Assembly: GCF_904849725.1 (NCBI RefSeq)
Contig: NC_058518.1
Location: forward strand, 410,633,081 to 410,697,080
Length of the DNA: 64,000 nt
Reading direction: 5' to 3'
Source of the DNA: Hordeum vulgare subsp. vulgare
Lineage: Eukaryota > Streptophyta > Magnoliopsida > Poales > Poaceae
The notes beneath the pieces were generated by a model that made no database searches, was not told the origin of the DNA, and saw only the letters and a list, made by a program, of their open reading frames with translations. This document shows positions 11,018-22,739 of the stretch, piece by piece (the stretch's first letter is position 1; every line of letters starts with the position of its first letter). A program made the position numbers and the translations under genes.

Positions 11018-11752
11018 TCCAACCCGTGGGTCGGGGTATTGCATGTCGTACCTGTCCACCCTGATGTTCGTCCAAAGCCTGAAGTTCAGATATATATGTT
11101 TGGATGAACTAGTTAGTGGATTGCGGGTTGTGAAAGATGTCCTCTTAAATCTCCTTTCGCCGTACTCTCTACACAACCCATAAGCTTACCACCATTAGGA
11201 TATAGTGCTTCTGTGATTATCCGTCGTGCAGCGTGAAAAGACAATTCTTGGCATTAGGATCAGTGTTGAGACACATCTGCTCCACAAAGAGGTCATCAGA
11301 CAAGGCACATGTGCATCTTGACATGGTTCACTCCAAAAGAGCATGTCTTCAACAATCCTCACGGTCACACAGTGCACATAGATGAGTTGTGGACATGTCG
11401 CGGTGATTTAGTAGATCCGCCGTTGGCATTGAGTTTCTAGTCATTCGCCAAAAGAACACCTTGAGGTCCATAGGTACCGTAGTTTTCCATAGCTAAGCCC
11501 ATCCAGTGTTATTGGTGCCAAGATCCGGTGCTCCTCCATTTTCTTCCAACCAGTTGTCCCGATGCTCTCTATTGTTCATTACCATGCAGTATGCGGAGCG
11601 CATGGTGAACCTGCCCGACCTCTTCGGTGACCATGCCTAGAAGCCCTCGACCGCTCGGGTGCAAAGTGGAATTGAATGGATAGCATCTACATCAAATGAA
11701 GTGAAGGTCGCCCGAATCAGTCCTTCCCGTCATGAGGCTGAGGTATTATTAA
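11018..11752 (-). pseudogene. LINE remnant, zf-RVT domain (5' continuation of 1207-2092)
   Basis: On the minus strand the frames read FTMRSAYCM, then WKTTVPMDLKVFFWRMTRN, MPTADLLNHRDM and LCALCDREDC. That is the zinc-binding zf-RVT region of plant LINE ORF2, downstream of the reverse transcriptase. In-frame stops occur after DREDC and after RHALLE, among others. The frame reaches PRPTG at 11018, which continues as WIPAP across the Copia 1 insertion, proving that both pieces were one ORF. The 5' part with the reverse transcriptase is absent: it stops at the CACTA terminus at 11753. Confidence 0.82.
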
Positions 11753-12040
11753 CACTAGTAGAAAACACGGCTTTGGTCCATCTGAGAAAAGGGCATTAGT
11801 CCCGATTTTATTACAACCGGTACCAATGGGTGCTTTAGTCCCAGTTCGTGAGGCCACGGCGCCGGCCGGGCCAGGGTCCCGGTTGGTTTGACCCCTTTGG
11901 TCCTGGTTCCAAACACGAACCGGGACTAATAGTCCTCGCTCCTGGCGCAACACCTTTAGTCCCGGTTGGTGGCTGGAACCGGGACTAACGGTTAGTCTTT
12001 TGTCTCGGTTCTGGCCACCAACAGGGACCAAAGAGATGCC
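11753..12040 (+). repeat. 5' terminal and subterminal repeats of CACTA A
   Basis: Terminal CACTAGTAGAAAACA, then several direct and inverted copies of TTTAGTCCCGGTT / AACCGGGACTAA, for example the pair near 11943-11990 that can form a hairpin. In CACTA elements such subterminal motifs are transposase binding sites. The same arrangement, clearly diverged, is found inverted at 55811-56097. Confidence 0.9.
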
Positions 12041-12048
12041 TATATATA
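12041..12048 (+). promoter_or_regulatory. TATA box of the CACTA A 5' promoter
   Basis: TATATATA follows the subterminal repeats and precedes a CT-rich leader. The counterpart in element B is at 55803-55810 on the minus strand, with the same spacing to the terminus, so it is conserved between the two elements. Confidence 0.7.
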
Positions 12049-12610
12049 CCCTCGCCCTGCACACCCTCTCCTCTGTTTTTGGCCGAGGTGTGCATGCCAT
12101 GCTCTTGTTGCCACCCTTCTATGCATGCACATGAGGTGTTCGATGAAATGCCCGAGCCACACTTAAGCTTTCTCCTTTCCAAGATCGACCTCCAAGCTCC
12201 ATTTTCCTCAAGATTTTTCTAGGTTTAGCGGTGCACCAACTACACAAGTGTTCTAAAAGGTTAGCTACTTCATCCTTTCATCTCTCACTACTAGTTTAGC
12301 TCATTTAAAATGCTCTAGAAGTAGAATGGTTTGTGGGTTTTAGTGTAGGAGTGTATGTGGGAGTTCTTTTGATTTAGATGCCAAATTTGAGCTCAAATTA
12401 ACTTCTTAGAGTCTGCACATGTGTAGGGTGTCGTCCGGTGCCCATCCTCACCGTCGTCGATCGCCCGCGCCGATCTTGTTGCCGGCACCACCGTGGTGAG
12501 CCTCTTATTCTTATCTTCTTTTTAAAAGAAAAAAAATCATACTTGTATGATTTAGATAGATACTTGTCTAAATTACTTACTTTTATTATTTTTTGTTATT
12601 ATATAGTGTG

Positions 12611-13096
12611 ATGGTTTCGGTATCCGCCCAAGTCGGCCCTCGTCCGGCCTATGACTCGGACGTGGTATATTTTCTTTTATAACTATTTGTTTCATTTAGT
12701 GTTTATGACAATTATGCCGAGCAACATGACATGGATGTTTTTATCTAGGATGTATGTGAACCGGAAATTCCAACCGACCCTCTTGTCGAGAGGTTAATTT
12801 TAGTTGAAAAAGAAAACAATTACTTGAAAAAAAACCTGAAAATAATTGAGGAGAAGAATATGGAACTAGAGTTGCATGTTGCCGATGTCGTCTATGATCA
12901 CAAGATCAAGATGGATGCAATGCGGTTGAAGATGGATGGAATGCGCTTGAAGATGGATGCAATGCACTTGAAGATTAGGAATATTAGAAAATATAACATT
13001 GATAAAGAGGCTTGGTATCATTATGATGTTGGGTCAATTGTTACCTTATTTGCAATTTTGACTATATTTGTTGTTGCATTTAAATGTTTTAAATAG
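12611..13096 (+). CDS. CACTA-borne small coiled-coil protein with C-terminal membrane segment
   Basis: Two exons give an open frame of 132 residues. Exon 1 is 12611-12661 (MVSVSAQVGPRPAYDSD); donor GTGGTA; acceptor ATCTAG; exon 2 is 12749-13096, beginning DVCEPEIPTDPLVERL. Seen: a charged helical region (about 35-110) with three exact-length heptads of the type KMDAMRL (12908-12970, residues 71-91), then HYDVGSIVTL and a hydrophobic C-terminal stretch (about 112-131) that looks like one transmembrane helix. Inference: a tail-anchored coiled-coil protein. I do not recognise a named family. It lies between the terminus and the transposase gene. Both exons, the splice sites and the hydrophobic tail recur in element B (54766-55235), which has a frameshift. 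Unlike the neighbouring transposase, this copy has no stop. It could instead be an upstream exon set of the transposase transcript. Confidence 0.6.
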
Positions 13097-13270
13097 TTGT
13101 ATGTTGTTTTATGAGAACTATATATGAACTTTATGTATTTATTTTTGCAGTACTAACATTTGATCACTACTGTACTTTGGTTTTAATGTGATGAACTTGT
13201 ATTAATTTGGTCATTTCTTGATTCATGATGATCTTCAATGGTTTTTGATATACTTACTTTCATAATACAC

Positions 13271-15111
13271 ATGAACCGCCAATGGATGTACGGTGACCGA
13301 CGCACTTCGGAGTACATTACGGGCCTGCATATTTTTCTCGGTGTGGCCGAGGCAACAAGCAGAATGGTTTTATGTATTGTCCATGTGTTAACTGTGAGAA
13401 TATGAAGGATTACTCTTCCCAGAAAACTCTTTACGTCCACCTGCTTGAGAAGGGTTTCATGTCCCACTATTATGTTTGTACAAAGCACGGAGAAAGAGGG
13501 ATTATGATGGAAGACAATGGAGAAGAAGAGGACGATGACAACTATTTGGATCCTATGTTCCCTAAATACGGTGATAATGCAACGGGGCAAGCTTTAGATA
13601 AAGAGGCACGAGACGATGTACCCGATGATGATCTTCGCCGGGTCATTGTCGATGCACACAGAGAATGCGAAAGTGAAAGGGAGAAGTTGAAGTTCGAGCG
13701 CATGTTAGAGGATCACAAAAAAGGGTTGTACCCAAATTGCAAAGATGACAACAGAAAGCTCGGTATGACCCTAAAATTGCTGCAATGGAAGGGAGAGAAT
13801 GGTCTATCTGACAAGGGATTTGGGAAGTTATTGAAAATAATGAAGACAAAGCTTCCAAAGGATAACGAATTGCCTGACAGTACGTACGAAGCAAAGAAGG
13901 TTCTATGCCCTCTAGGATTGGAGGTGCAGAAGATACATGCATGCCCTAATGACTCCATTCTCTACCGTTGTGAGTACGAGGATTTGAACGCATGCCCGGT
14001 ATGCGGTGCATTGCGGTACAAGATGAAAGGAGATGACCCTGTTGATGTTGAGGGTGAGAGCTCCCAGGAAGAGGGTTCCTGCAAAGGTGATGTGGTATGC
14101 TCCTATAATACCACAGTTGAAACGTTTGTTCAGAAAAACAAAGAGCATGCCAAGTTGATGCGATGGCGCAAAGAAGACCGTAAGAAAGACGGGAAGTTGA
14201 GAGCGCCGGCTCATAGGGCGCAGTGGAGAAAAATCGAGAGAAGGTGGGTGGACTTTTCTGGTGACCCAAGGATCATATGGTTTGGTTTAAGTGCAGATGG
14301 CATTAATCCTTTTGGGGAGCAAAGCAACAATCATAGCACCTGGCCCGTGACTCTATGTATCTATAACCTTCCTCCTTGGTTGTGCATGAAGTAGAAGTTC
14401 ATTATGATGCCAGTGCTCATCCAAGGCCCTAAGCAGCGTGACAACGACATTGATGTTTACCTAAGGACATTAGTTGAAGAACTTTTGCACCCGTGGAATG
14501 GAAAAGGTGTACGTGTGTGGGATGAGCACAAACAACAGAAATTTGACCTACATGCATTGTTGTTTGTAACCATCAATAATTGTCCTGCTCTCAGTAACCT
14601 TTCAGGACAGACAAACAAGGGATACTGCACATGCACGCACTTTTTAGATGACACTGAAAGTATATATTTGGACAAATGCAGGAAGAATGTGTACCTCGGA
14701 CATGGTCGATTTCTTCCGACCAACCATCAATGTCGAAAGAAAGTCAAGAATTTCAAAGGTGAGGCAGATCACCGGAAGAAGCCCGCCCTCCGTACTGGTG
14801 ATCACATACTTGGTATGTTAATGATTTACAAGTAATCTTTGGAAAGGGTCCCGACGGACAATCAGTTCCGAATGATGTTGAGGGACGTGCACCCATGTTG
14901 AAGAAGAAATCTATATTTTGGGACCTACCCTATTGGAAATACCTAGAGTCCGCTCTGCAATCGACGTGATGCACGTGACGAAGAATGTTTGTGTGAACTT
15001 GCTAGGATTCTTGGGCGTGTATGGGAAAAAAGATACACCACAGGCATGGAAGGACCAACAACGTGTGCACGAAAAAGATGGCATGCATTCAAAGCAGTAT
15101 GAAGGTACCGT
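13271..15111 (+). pseudogene. CACTA A TNP2-like transposase, N-terminal and central part
   Basis: Start at the ATG at 13271 (MNRQWMYGDRRTSEYI), the transposase-associated N-terminal domain. One base is missing near 13355 relative to element B, so the frame breaks. It resumes with FMYCPCVNCENMKDY and runs to 14394 through an acidic stretch, GLYPNCKDDNRKLG, the CPVCGALRYK zinc-type motif and LSADGINPFGEQSNNHSTWP, which holds the first catalytic Asp of the Transposase_21 core. A TAG at 14392-14394 replaces a codon that is CGG in element B. The next frame (14404-14835) has QTNKGYCTCTHFLDD; the second core acidic position reads INNCPALS, Asn instead of Asp. Several more stops follow. It is interrupted at 15111 by a Gypsy LTR. 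Confidence 0.88.
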
Positions 15112-18100
15112 TGATACGTCTCCAACTTATCTATAATTTTTGATGGTTCCATGCTATTATCTTCTCAAACTTTGGATGTTTTTTATGCATTTATATCTTT
15201 TTTGGGACTAACTTATTAACTCAGTGCCAAGTGCTAGTTCCTATTTTTTTCATGTTTTTGACCTTTTTCAGAGGAGAATATCAAACGAAGTCCAAACGGA
15301 ATAAAACCTCTGAAAAGATTTTTTTTCCGGAATAGAAGATACGCAGGAAGCTTGAGAACCAAGGCAAAGTGTCCCGGGGGGGGGGGGCACAAGCCCCCTA
15401 GCCGCGGCCTGGGGGCGCGCCTAGCAGGCTTGTGGGCCCCCCGTGGCTCCTTTGCCCTAGTTCTTCCGCCTATAAATCGCCAAAAAATCTGAAACCACGG
15501 GAGGGAGCCGTGAAAATACTTTTCCGCCGCCGCAAGCTTCTGTCTCCGCAAGATCCCATCCGGGGCACGTTCTGGTGCCTTGTCGGAGGGGGGATTCGGA
15601 CACGGAGGGCTTCTTCATCAACACCATTGCCTCTCCGATGATGCGTGAGTAGTTCACCATAGACCTTCGGGTCCATAGCTAGTAGCTATATGGCTTCTTC
15701 TCTCTCTTGGATCTTCAATACAAAGTTCTCCATGATCTTCATGGAGATCTATCCGATGTAATCTTGTTTTGCGGTGTGTTTGTCGAGATCAGATGAATTG
15801 TAGATTTATGATCAGGTTATCTGTGAATCGTATTTGAGTTTCTTCTGATCTCTTATATTCATGATTTCATATCCTTGTAATTCTCTTCGAGTTGTGGGTT
15901 TTGTTTGACCAACTTGATCTATGATTCTTGCAATGGGAGAAGTGCTTGGTTTTGGATTCATACTGTGCGGTGACCTCACCCAGTGACAGAAGGGGTAGCG
16001 AGGCACGCATCGTGTTGTTGCCATCAAGGGTAAAAAGATGGGGGTTTATATCTATTGCTTGAATTTATCCCTCTACATCATGTCATCTGGCTTAAGGCGT
16101 TACTCTGTTTGTTATGAACTCAATACACTAGATGCATGCTGGATAGCGGTCGATGTGTGGAGTAATAGTAGTAGATGCAGAAAGTATCGGTCTACTTGTC
16201 TCGGACGTGATGCATATATGTATGATTATTTCCTTAGAAATCATCATGACTTTGCGCGGTTCTATCAATTGCTCGAGAGTAATTCATTCACCCACCGTAA
16301 TATTTGCTATCTTGAGAGAAGCCTCTAGTGAACACTATGGCCCCCGGGTCTACTTCACATTATATTTTTAGCCTTACACTTTTACTTTGTTGCACTTTTC
16401 GCCTTCAGATCTCACCTTGCAGTTAACCGTGAAGGGATTGACAACCCCTTTGTAGTTGGGTGCAAGTTTGCTGTTTTTGCGCAGGTACTTTGGAGTCTTG
16501 CCTTGATACTCCTACTGGATTGTAGCGACCCGACTCAAGACGAGTCAAGCCTCTGGTGTTTCCGTACCATCCCAAGATCATGCTGGTACACACACAGTAC
16601 ATAATGTATATACTCAAGAGTTCAATCACACAGCTTTATTAATCGAAATCTCATAAAGATGTACTTTATTACAATAAAGGATTACAATAAAGTGGCTGAA
16701 GGCCATCTCATGAGATATCTAACGAAGACTAGCGGAAGCATCAGGTAGACGAGTCCATCCGACACCAAGGGCATGTCGCTGAGCGTAGATCGTAGCCTCA
16801 CTCCTGGTCGGAAAAGTAATCTGCAACATGATACGTTGCAGCCGTGTAGGTCAGCATATTGAATATGCCGGCAAGTCATCAAAGAGAGGAGTAAAATAAT
16901 AATCAACTATCTCTACATGCATATTTGGCCGGTGGGGCTAAGTTTTGCATAAAGCCAGTTTTATCCTACAACAAGAGGGGTTGGAAGCAAAATATTACTA
17001 CAATGTTTGTTGTTAACGAGATGGTTCCGCCAACCAGTTCTCGTACCAGAATAGTTGTTAACACCCACATCATTATTAAGTTGTGTCGAGAGTTCAGGGG
17101 AAATTCAATGCCTTCGGCTCAAGTTGTCCATGACCGTGGACACGGCTAATCGATTAGGTTGGGCACTCTGCAGAGTTTTGCACACGTTCCCCACAAGAAT
17201 TCATCGCCTCCGGGTTTGTCCTCGCACTTCAGGGTGTTTGAAGACCGGATGATCAAAACATGGTCTTTCAACGGGTCCCTCTGAATCCCTGTCGGTGCCC
17301 ATCCATTCTTACCGTTCTTCTACATCTGCTAGCACCGCCTGTCCAGAGTCGCCGCGTTGTCCAACAAAGCCAGAGCCCATAATGACTTGTGGCTGTGCAG
17401 GTAAGCCTTGAGTCTTGAAGTCTCCGTCCGTCTCTTCGAGCCTGGGTGAAGCTTTCCGCAGGATGACATGGCCTCTCCAGCATCCCGGGCATCCATTGGG
17501 TTCTCCAGGGAGCCGATCAACCGTCCTTCACCCATAGTTGCATTGCGTCCGAGGTCTTGAAAATCTTGTCTTAGCAGGTCTTGATTATTATATCAACCTC
17601 ACGTCACTCGTGATGTACACTCAACCGAAAACCCGTCTACTCAAGCATAGCATTAAGAAATTGTCGTCCCGGGGCCAAGTGTCGGGGTTGTTGTGTTCCT
17701 ACCACATGATACTACAACTTATACTAAAGTTTCCAAGTACCTAGGCAGCATGCAATTGGGCAAAGAAAGGTGGTCTACCATGCATCGAAAACATAGGTAA
17801 AATAACATGATCAAAATGACTTGCCTTGATGATAGTTGTCTTGCTCGAGCGCTTCTAAGTAACACGCTTCGCACTCCGGATGATCTACCGATACAAACAC
17901 AAATCACACCATAAGCACTTCAATCAAGCCACAAGTAAAAATAACATCACAAGTATTGATTTGCTAATGCCTAAGTAAAAGAATTCATCATGCGCCGGTA
18001 TGGCAGAAACTTGTTTCTGTTGAAAACACCAGTAAAAATACTTTAAAGTTTTTGAAACTTCTACCACAGTAAGATTTAATCACTAGGAAGCAGTAGCAAA

Positions 18101-19691
18101 AGGAATCAACTCAAAATCATTTTTTAAACTCCTGGAATAGGCAAAACAAGGTTTAAACTAAATCTGATCTAACTTATATTTGATAATTTCAAACATAGAC
18201 AAATTATATGTTTTTAAAAACTACAGGAAATTTGTGAGCTACTGAAAAAAGAATCAATGTCATTGGACTTCGGGATAAATAGGTGTGGCCAAAACAAAAT
18301 TGAAACTTTCTGTTTTTGTAATATAGACAGAAAAATATAAAGCTAACTAGTACTAAAAGAGGGTACACGTGGCAGGCTACTATTGGTTGCGGAGGGCGTT
18401 TGTTGCAGCGTTTTGAGCAAACGGCCTAGCTCTAACCGAAGCTACTGGCTAATAGTATAAGTGAAAATAAACCGCTGGTTTACTGAACTAAACCGAAGGG
18501 GTAACTAGGGATCTAATCTAGACCATACCTCTTAGATCCAACGGTTACAAAAAGAAAAAGAAGGACAAACAGAGGGGAGGGGGAGTACCGTGGCTGGGAG
18601 GAGTAGCTCCGACGAGGCGGGGCGTCGCCGGCGAGGGAGGGAGCTCCGGGGGGTTGGAGGAGATGGGGCGGTGGCGGTGGTGCTCCTCCTCCGCGGGGTG
18701 GGGCTCGGGGGGGGGCGCTCCTAGGGGCTGCCGAAGGTGGCAGTGCTGCTGCTCCGGCGGGCGGGCTTGGGCGGCGAGGGGACGGGGCGGGGTGGCGGCG
18801 AGGGTGGGAAGGGGGTCGGCCGAGGGTGGGCTCTATTTATAGGCCATGGGAGGGGAGAGCTAAGGAAGGGAGAGGGAATCGGGGTAGAGAATCCCGTGCT
18901 GGGAGCAGGCTCGGTTTCGGTTTGGGAACAAGGAAAGAGGAGGAAGAAGGGTGGCCGCGAGAGAGCTTGGCTCGGTTGGGGGGCCACTGGGCAGTGAGAG
19001 GGAGGAGGGAAAGGAGGGGTCGGTCGACCTGAAACTAGGGGATTCGATCCCAAGACTGTGGGGATTTCGGCCCAGGCTATAAGGCGCTCGGGGGCGGCGG
19101 TTTGTAAAAAAAAAAGGTTTCCTAATTTAAACCTTTTTCCGAAACAGAAAGTAAAAGCGAATAAAAAGGTAATAAATCAAAATATTAATATAGGGTATTA
19201 TATACCAAAAAATTCAGAAAAATATCCTCTACCCGAATAACATTTTTCCAAAGCAAAAATAAAAACTTAAAAAAAATGTTTTTTTTCAGAAATTCCCAAA
19301 TTTGCTTTATTTATTTTTGCAAATATTTTTGCGAATAATCTTTGGGTTTTCTTGGCTCCAACATTTCAAAAAATTGCCCGCTCTTTGGAGGGTCATTTTC
19401 CTCCGCTCTCTCTCTTGCGTGCAAGAGAGTATTTTCTCCGGGCTCTTTCTCTTGCGAGGAAAAATGGAAATGCAAAACAAAAAAAGACGAAAGAAAATTC
19501 AAATGCTATATTTATTTCAAACAATATGCATAGAGGCTTAGCTACAATGTAAAACATTCCCAATTAGGAAAATTGGGATGTTACATGGATTGTTACCTTG
19601 GTTCTCAAACTAAGGGAAATACTTACTCCTACTATGCTGCATCACCCTTTCCTCTTCAAGGGAAAAAACAGCGCAAGCTCAAGAGGTAGCA
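15112..19691 (+). mobile_element. Gypsy LTR (solo-like, plus orientation) in the CACTA A transposase
   Basis: It begins TGATACGTCTCCAAC and ends CTCAAGAGGTAGCA, as in the Triticeae Gypsy family whose LTRs begin TGATACGTCTCC. Without the nested element at 16521-19585 it is 1515 bases. No internal coding region or second LTR in the same orientation is present, so it looks like a solo LTR. The flanks (ACCGT before, CCTGC after) are not a clean duplication. Transposase sequence on either side joins around GAAGGTACC...CAGCGACGCTC, as in element B. A run of twelve G occurs at 15376-15387. Confidence 0.85.
16521..19585 (-). mobile_element. 3.07 kb TG..CA element nested in the Gypsy LTR (solo LTR or small LTR-type element)
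   Basis: Exact 5-base duplication TGGAT on both sides (16516-16520 and 19586-19590). On the minus strand it reads TGTAACATCCCAATTTTCC at its start and GAGTCGGGTCGCTACA at its end, so it has TG..CA ends. A TATA box (CTATAAATAGAG on minus) lies at about 18831-18841 after GC-rich sequence, and AATAAAGC occurs near the 3' end (about 16635). No gag or pol frame was found; frames within the GC-rich part are low-complexity. The best reading is a long solo LTR of a Gypsy-type element on the minus strand. No internal LTR pair was seen. Family not identified. Confidence 0.75.
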
Positions 19692-20620
19692 CCTGCCAGC
19701 GACGCTCTTACCAAAGAAGGGAAGGGAATCTTCTTTGAATACCTGCTCAGTATGAAGGTCCCGTCTGGCTTCTTATCCAATATAAATGGGGTAATAAATA
19801 TGAGAGAGAAAAAGTTCCAGAACCTAAAGTCTCATGACAGCCACGTGACTATAACGCAACTGCTTCCGATTGCATTGAGGGGGCTTCTACCGAAAAATGT
19901 TTGATTAGCCATTGTGAAGCTATGTGCATTCCTCAATGCAATCTCTCACAAGGTAATCGATCCAGAAATCATGCCAAGGTTAAAGAGTGATTTGGTGCAA
20001 TGTCTTGTCAGTTTCGAGCTGGTGTTCCCACCATCCTTGTTCAATATCATGACGCACGTCCTTGTTCATCTAGTAGATGAGATTGACATTCTGGGCCTTG
20101 TATTTCTACACAATATGTTCCCCTTTGATAGATTCATGGAAGTCTTAAAGAAATATGTTCGTAACCGTGCTAGGCCAGAAGGACGCATCTCCATGGGCCA
20201 TCAAACAAAAGAGGTCATTGGTTTTTGTGTTGACTTCATTCCTGTCCTTAGGAAGATTGGTATCCCTCAATCGCGGTGTGAGGGGAGACTGACTGGAAAA
20301 GGCACGCCAGGAGCAGACTCAATAATATGTATGGACGGGCATTCTTAGGCTGAAGCACACTACACAGTTCTACAGAATTCTACCTTGGTGACCCCGTATG
20401 TCAATGAACACAAGAATATTATGCGCTCCAAACACCGAGAGTTGTGTGACGACTGGATTACATGTGAACACATCAGGACTTTCAGTAGTTGGTTGCAAAC
20501 ACATCTCATGGGTGACAACACTGTTAAAGATGAGTTGCAATCGTTGGCCAAGGGACCATCCTTGACTGTATTGACTTACAAAGGGTACCAGATAAATGGA
20601 AATACATTTTACACGATCGC
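19692..20620 (+). pseudogene. CACTA A transposase, DUF4218-type part
   Basis: It continues the transposase after the Gypsy LTR: DALTKEGKGIFFEYLLSMKV, INGVINMREKKFQNLKSHD, then after a stop near 19903 the open stretch KLCAFLNAISHKVIDPEIMP, LFNIMTHVLVHLVDEI and FPFDRFMEVLKKYVRNRARP. This is the conserved DUF4218 region that follows Transposase_21 in plant CACTA proteins. A stop at 20346-20348 separates the last part (NEHKNIMRSKHRELCDDWI, YKGYQINGNTFYTIA), which is broken at 20620 by a second LTR. Confidence 0.88.
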
Positions 20621-22131
20621 TGCTACCTCTTGAGCTTGCATTGGTTTTTCCCTTGAAGAGGAAAGGGTGGTGCAGCACAGTAGCAGTAAGTATTTCCCTC
20701 AGTTCGGGAACCAAGGTATTAATCGAGTAGGCGTATCAAGCCAAGTCTCCATCGTACTTGTGCAAAAACAGCAAACTTGCATCCAACGCTACAAAGGGGT
20801 TGTCAATCCCTTCACGATTGATTGCAAGGTGAGATCTGAAGGCGGAAACTGCAACAAAGTAAAAGTGTAGGGCTGAAATATGATGTGAAGTAGACCCGGG
20901 GGCCATAGTGTTCACTAGAGGCTTCTCTCATGATAGCAAATATTACGGTGGCTGAACGAATTACTGTCGAGCAATTGATAGAACCGCGCAAAGTCATGAC
21001 GATATCTAAGGCAATGATCATACATATAGGCATCACGTCCGAGACAAGTAGACCGATACTTTCTGCATCTACTACTATTACTCCACACATCGACCGCTAT
21101 CCAGCATGCATCTAGTGTATTGAGTTCATGACAAATAGAGTAACGCCTTAAGCAAGATTACATGATGTAGAGGGATAAATTTATGCAATAGATATAAACC
21201 CCATCTTTTTACCCTTGATGGCAACAACACGATGCGTGCCTCCCTATCCCTTCTGTCACTGGGTGAGGTCACCGCACGGTATGAACCCAAAACCAAGCAC
21301 TTCTCCCATTGCAAGAATCATAAATCAAGTTGGCCAAACAAAACCCACAACTCGAAGAGAATTACAAGGATATGAAATCATGCATATAAGAGATCAGAAT
21401 AAACTGAAATAAGATTCATAGATAATCTGATCACAAATCCACAATTCATCGGATCTCGACAAACACACCGCAAAAGGAGATTACATCGGATAGATCTCCA
21501 TGAAGATCATGGAGAACTTTGTATTGAAGATCCAAGAGAGAGAAGAAGCCATCTAGCTACTAGCTATGCGGTCGAAGGTCTATGGTGAACTACTCACGCA
21601 TCATCGGAGAGCCAATGATGTTGATGAAGAAGCCGTCCGTGTCCGAATCCCCCTCCGGCAGGGCACCAGAACGGGCCCCAGATGGGATCTTGCGGAGACA
21701 GAAGCTTGCGGCGGCGGAAAAGTATTTTCGTGGCTCTCTCCCATGGTTTTGGATTTTTCGGGGATTTATAGGCGGAAGAAGTAGGGCAGAGGAGCCACAG
21801 CGGTCCACAAGCCTGCTAGGCGCGGGCCCGCCCACAGGCCGCGACTAGGGGGCTTGTAGCTTCCCCTGGTGCCCTCTGCCTTGGTTCTCAAGCTCCCTGC
21901 GTATCTTCTGTTCGAGAAAAAAATCTTTTCGGAGGTTTTATTCCGTTTGGACTCCATTTAATATTCTCCTCTGAAAAGGGTCAAAAACACGGAAAAAACA
22001 GGAACTGGCACTTGGCACTGAGTTAATAAGTTAGTCCCAAAAAAGATATAAAAGGTATACAAAACATCCAAAGTTTGACAAGATAATATCATGGAACCAA
22101 CAAAAATAATAGATACGTTGGAGACGTATCA
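20621..22131 (-). mobile_element. Gypsy LTR (minus orientation) in the CACTA A transposase
   Basis: An inverted copy of the same LTR type as 15112-19691: it reads TGCTACCTCTTGAGC at the left and GGAGACGTATCA at the right, 1511 bases. The ten bases after it (AGCATCCCCA, 22132-22141) are the reverse complement of TGGGGATGCT, the polypurine-tract end that precedes the 3' LTR in this family. It is therefore a 3' LTR with a scrap of internal sequence rather than a clean solo LTR. No target duplication was recognised. A 929-base transposase segment lies between the two inverted LTRs. Confidence 0.85.
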
Positions 22132-22141
22132 AGCATCCCCA

Positions 22142-22733
22142 GATCAAAAGAGCAATATGGGAAAGGACACATATGGGAAAGGACACATATTATGGTTACA
22201 TAGTGGACATATGGGAACTTGATTATGGACATGACTTTAAGGTCCCTTTGTTTCAATGCAAATGGGTCACTCTATCAGGAGTCGGGGTACAGGTACCCAC
22301 AATACAGAATGACAAAAGTGGATGTGAACAATCTTGGGTACATAGACGAACCACTCGTCCTAGCAAATGATGTGGCGCAGGGTTTCTATGTGAAGGACAT
22401 GTCTACCAAGCCGAGAAAAAGAAAAGATAAGGAAGCGAATACATCATACAATGAGCCAAAGCACCACATAGTTCTTTCAGGGAAAAGAGACATCATGGGA
22501 GTGGAGGGAAAAACAGACATGTGTGAATATTATGAAAAGTTTCATGGAATTCCTCCCTTCAAAGTGAAGGCTGACCCAAGCACCCTGTTAAGCCATAAAG
22601 ATTGTCCATAGTTACGGTGCAATAAGAAAGCGACACACGCAAGAAAAAGTGAAGACTTTCTCTCCACAACTATTCTGATGATGGCTCTGACGTGGAGTTG
22701 ATTAAGCGAAGAAATGAAATACCAAATTAAATG
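22142..22733 (+). pseudogene. CACTA A transposase, DUF4216-type C-terminal part
   Basis: DQKSNMGKDTY followed by YYGYIVDIWELDYGHDFKVP and FQCKWV, the DUF4216 signature. A frame change then gives VDVNNLGYIDEPLVLANDVA and FYVKDMSTKPRKRKDKEAN. GKDTYGKDTY reflects a short duplication (GGGAAAGGACACATAT twice, 22157-22189). Further on, FHGIPPFKVKADPSTLL ends in a stop at 22609-22611. It completes the domain order of a TNP2-like transposase across both insertions. Confidence 0.85.
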
Positions 22734-22739
22734 AAGTGT

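Noticed and set aside
18654..19053. Gly/Arg- or Pro-rich frames as genes
   Set aside because: Low-complexity frames in the GC-rich promoter part of a TG..CA element, on both strands.
15107..19696. Clean 5-base target duplication of the first Gypsy LTR
   Set aside because: Flanks read ACCGT and CCTGC; no shift of the borders gives an exact match.
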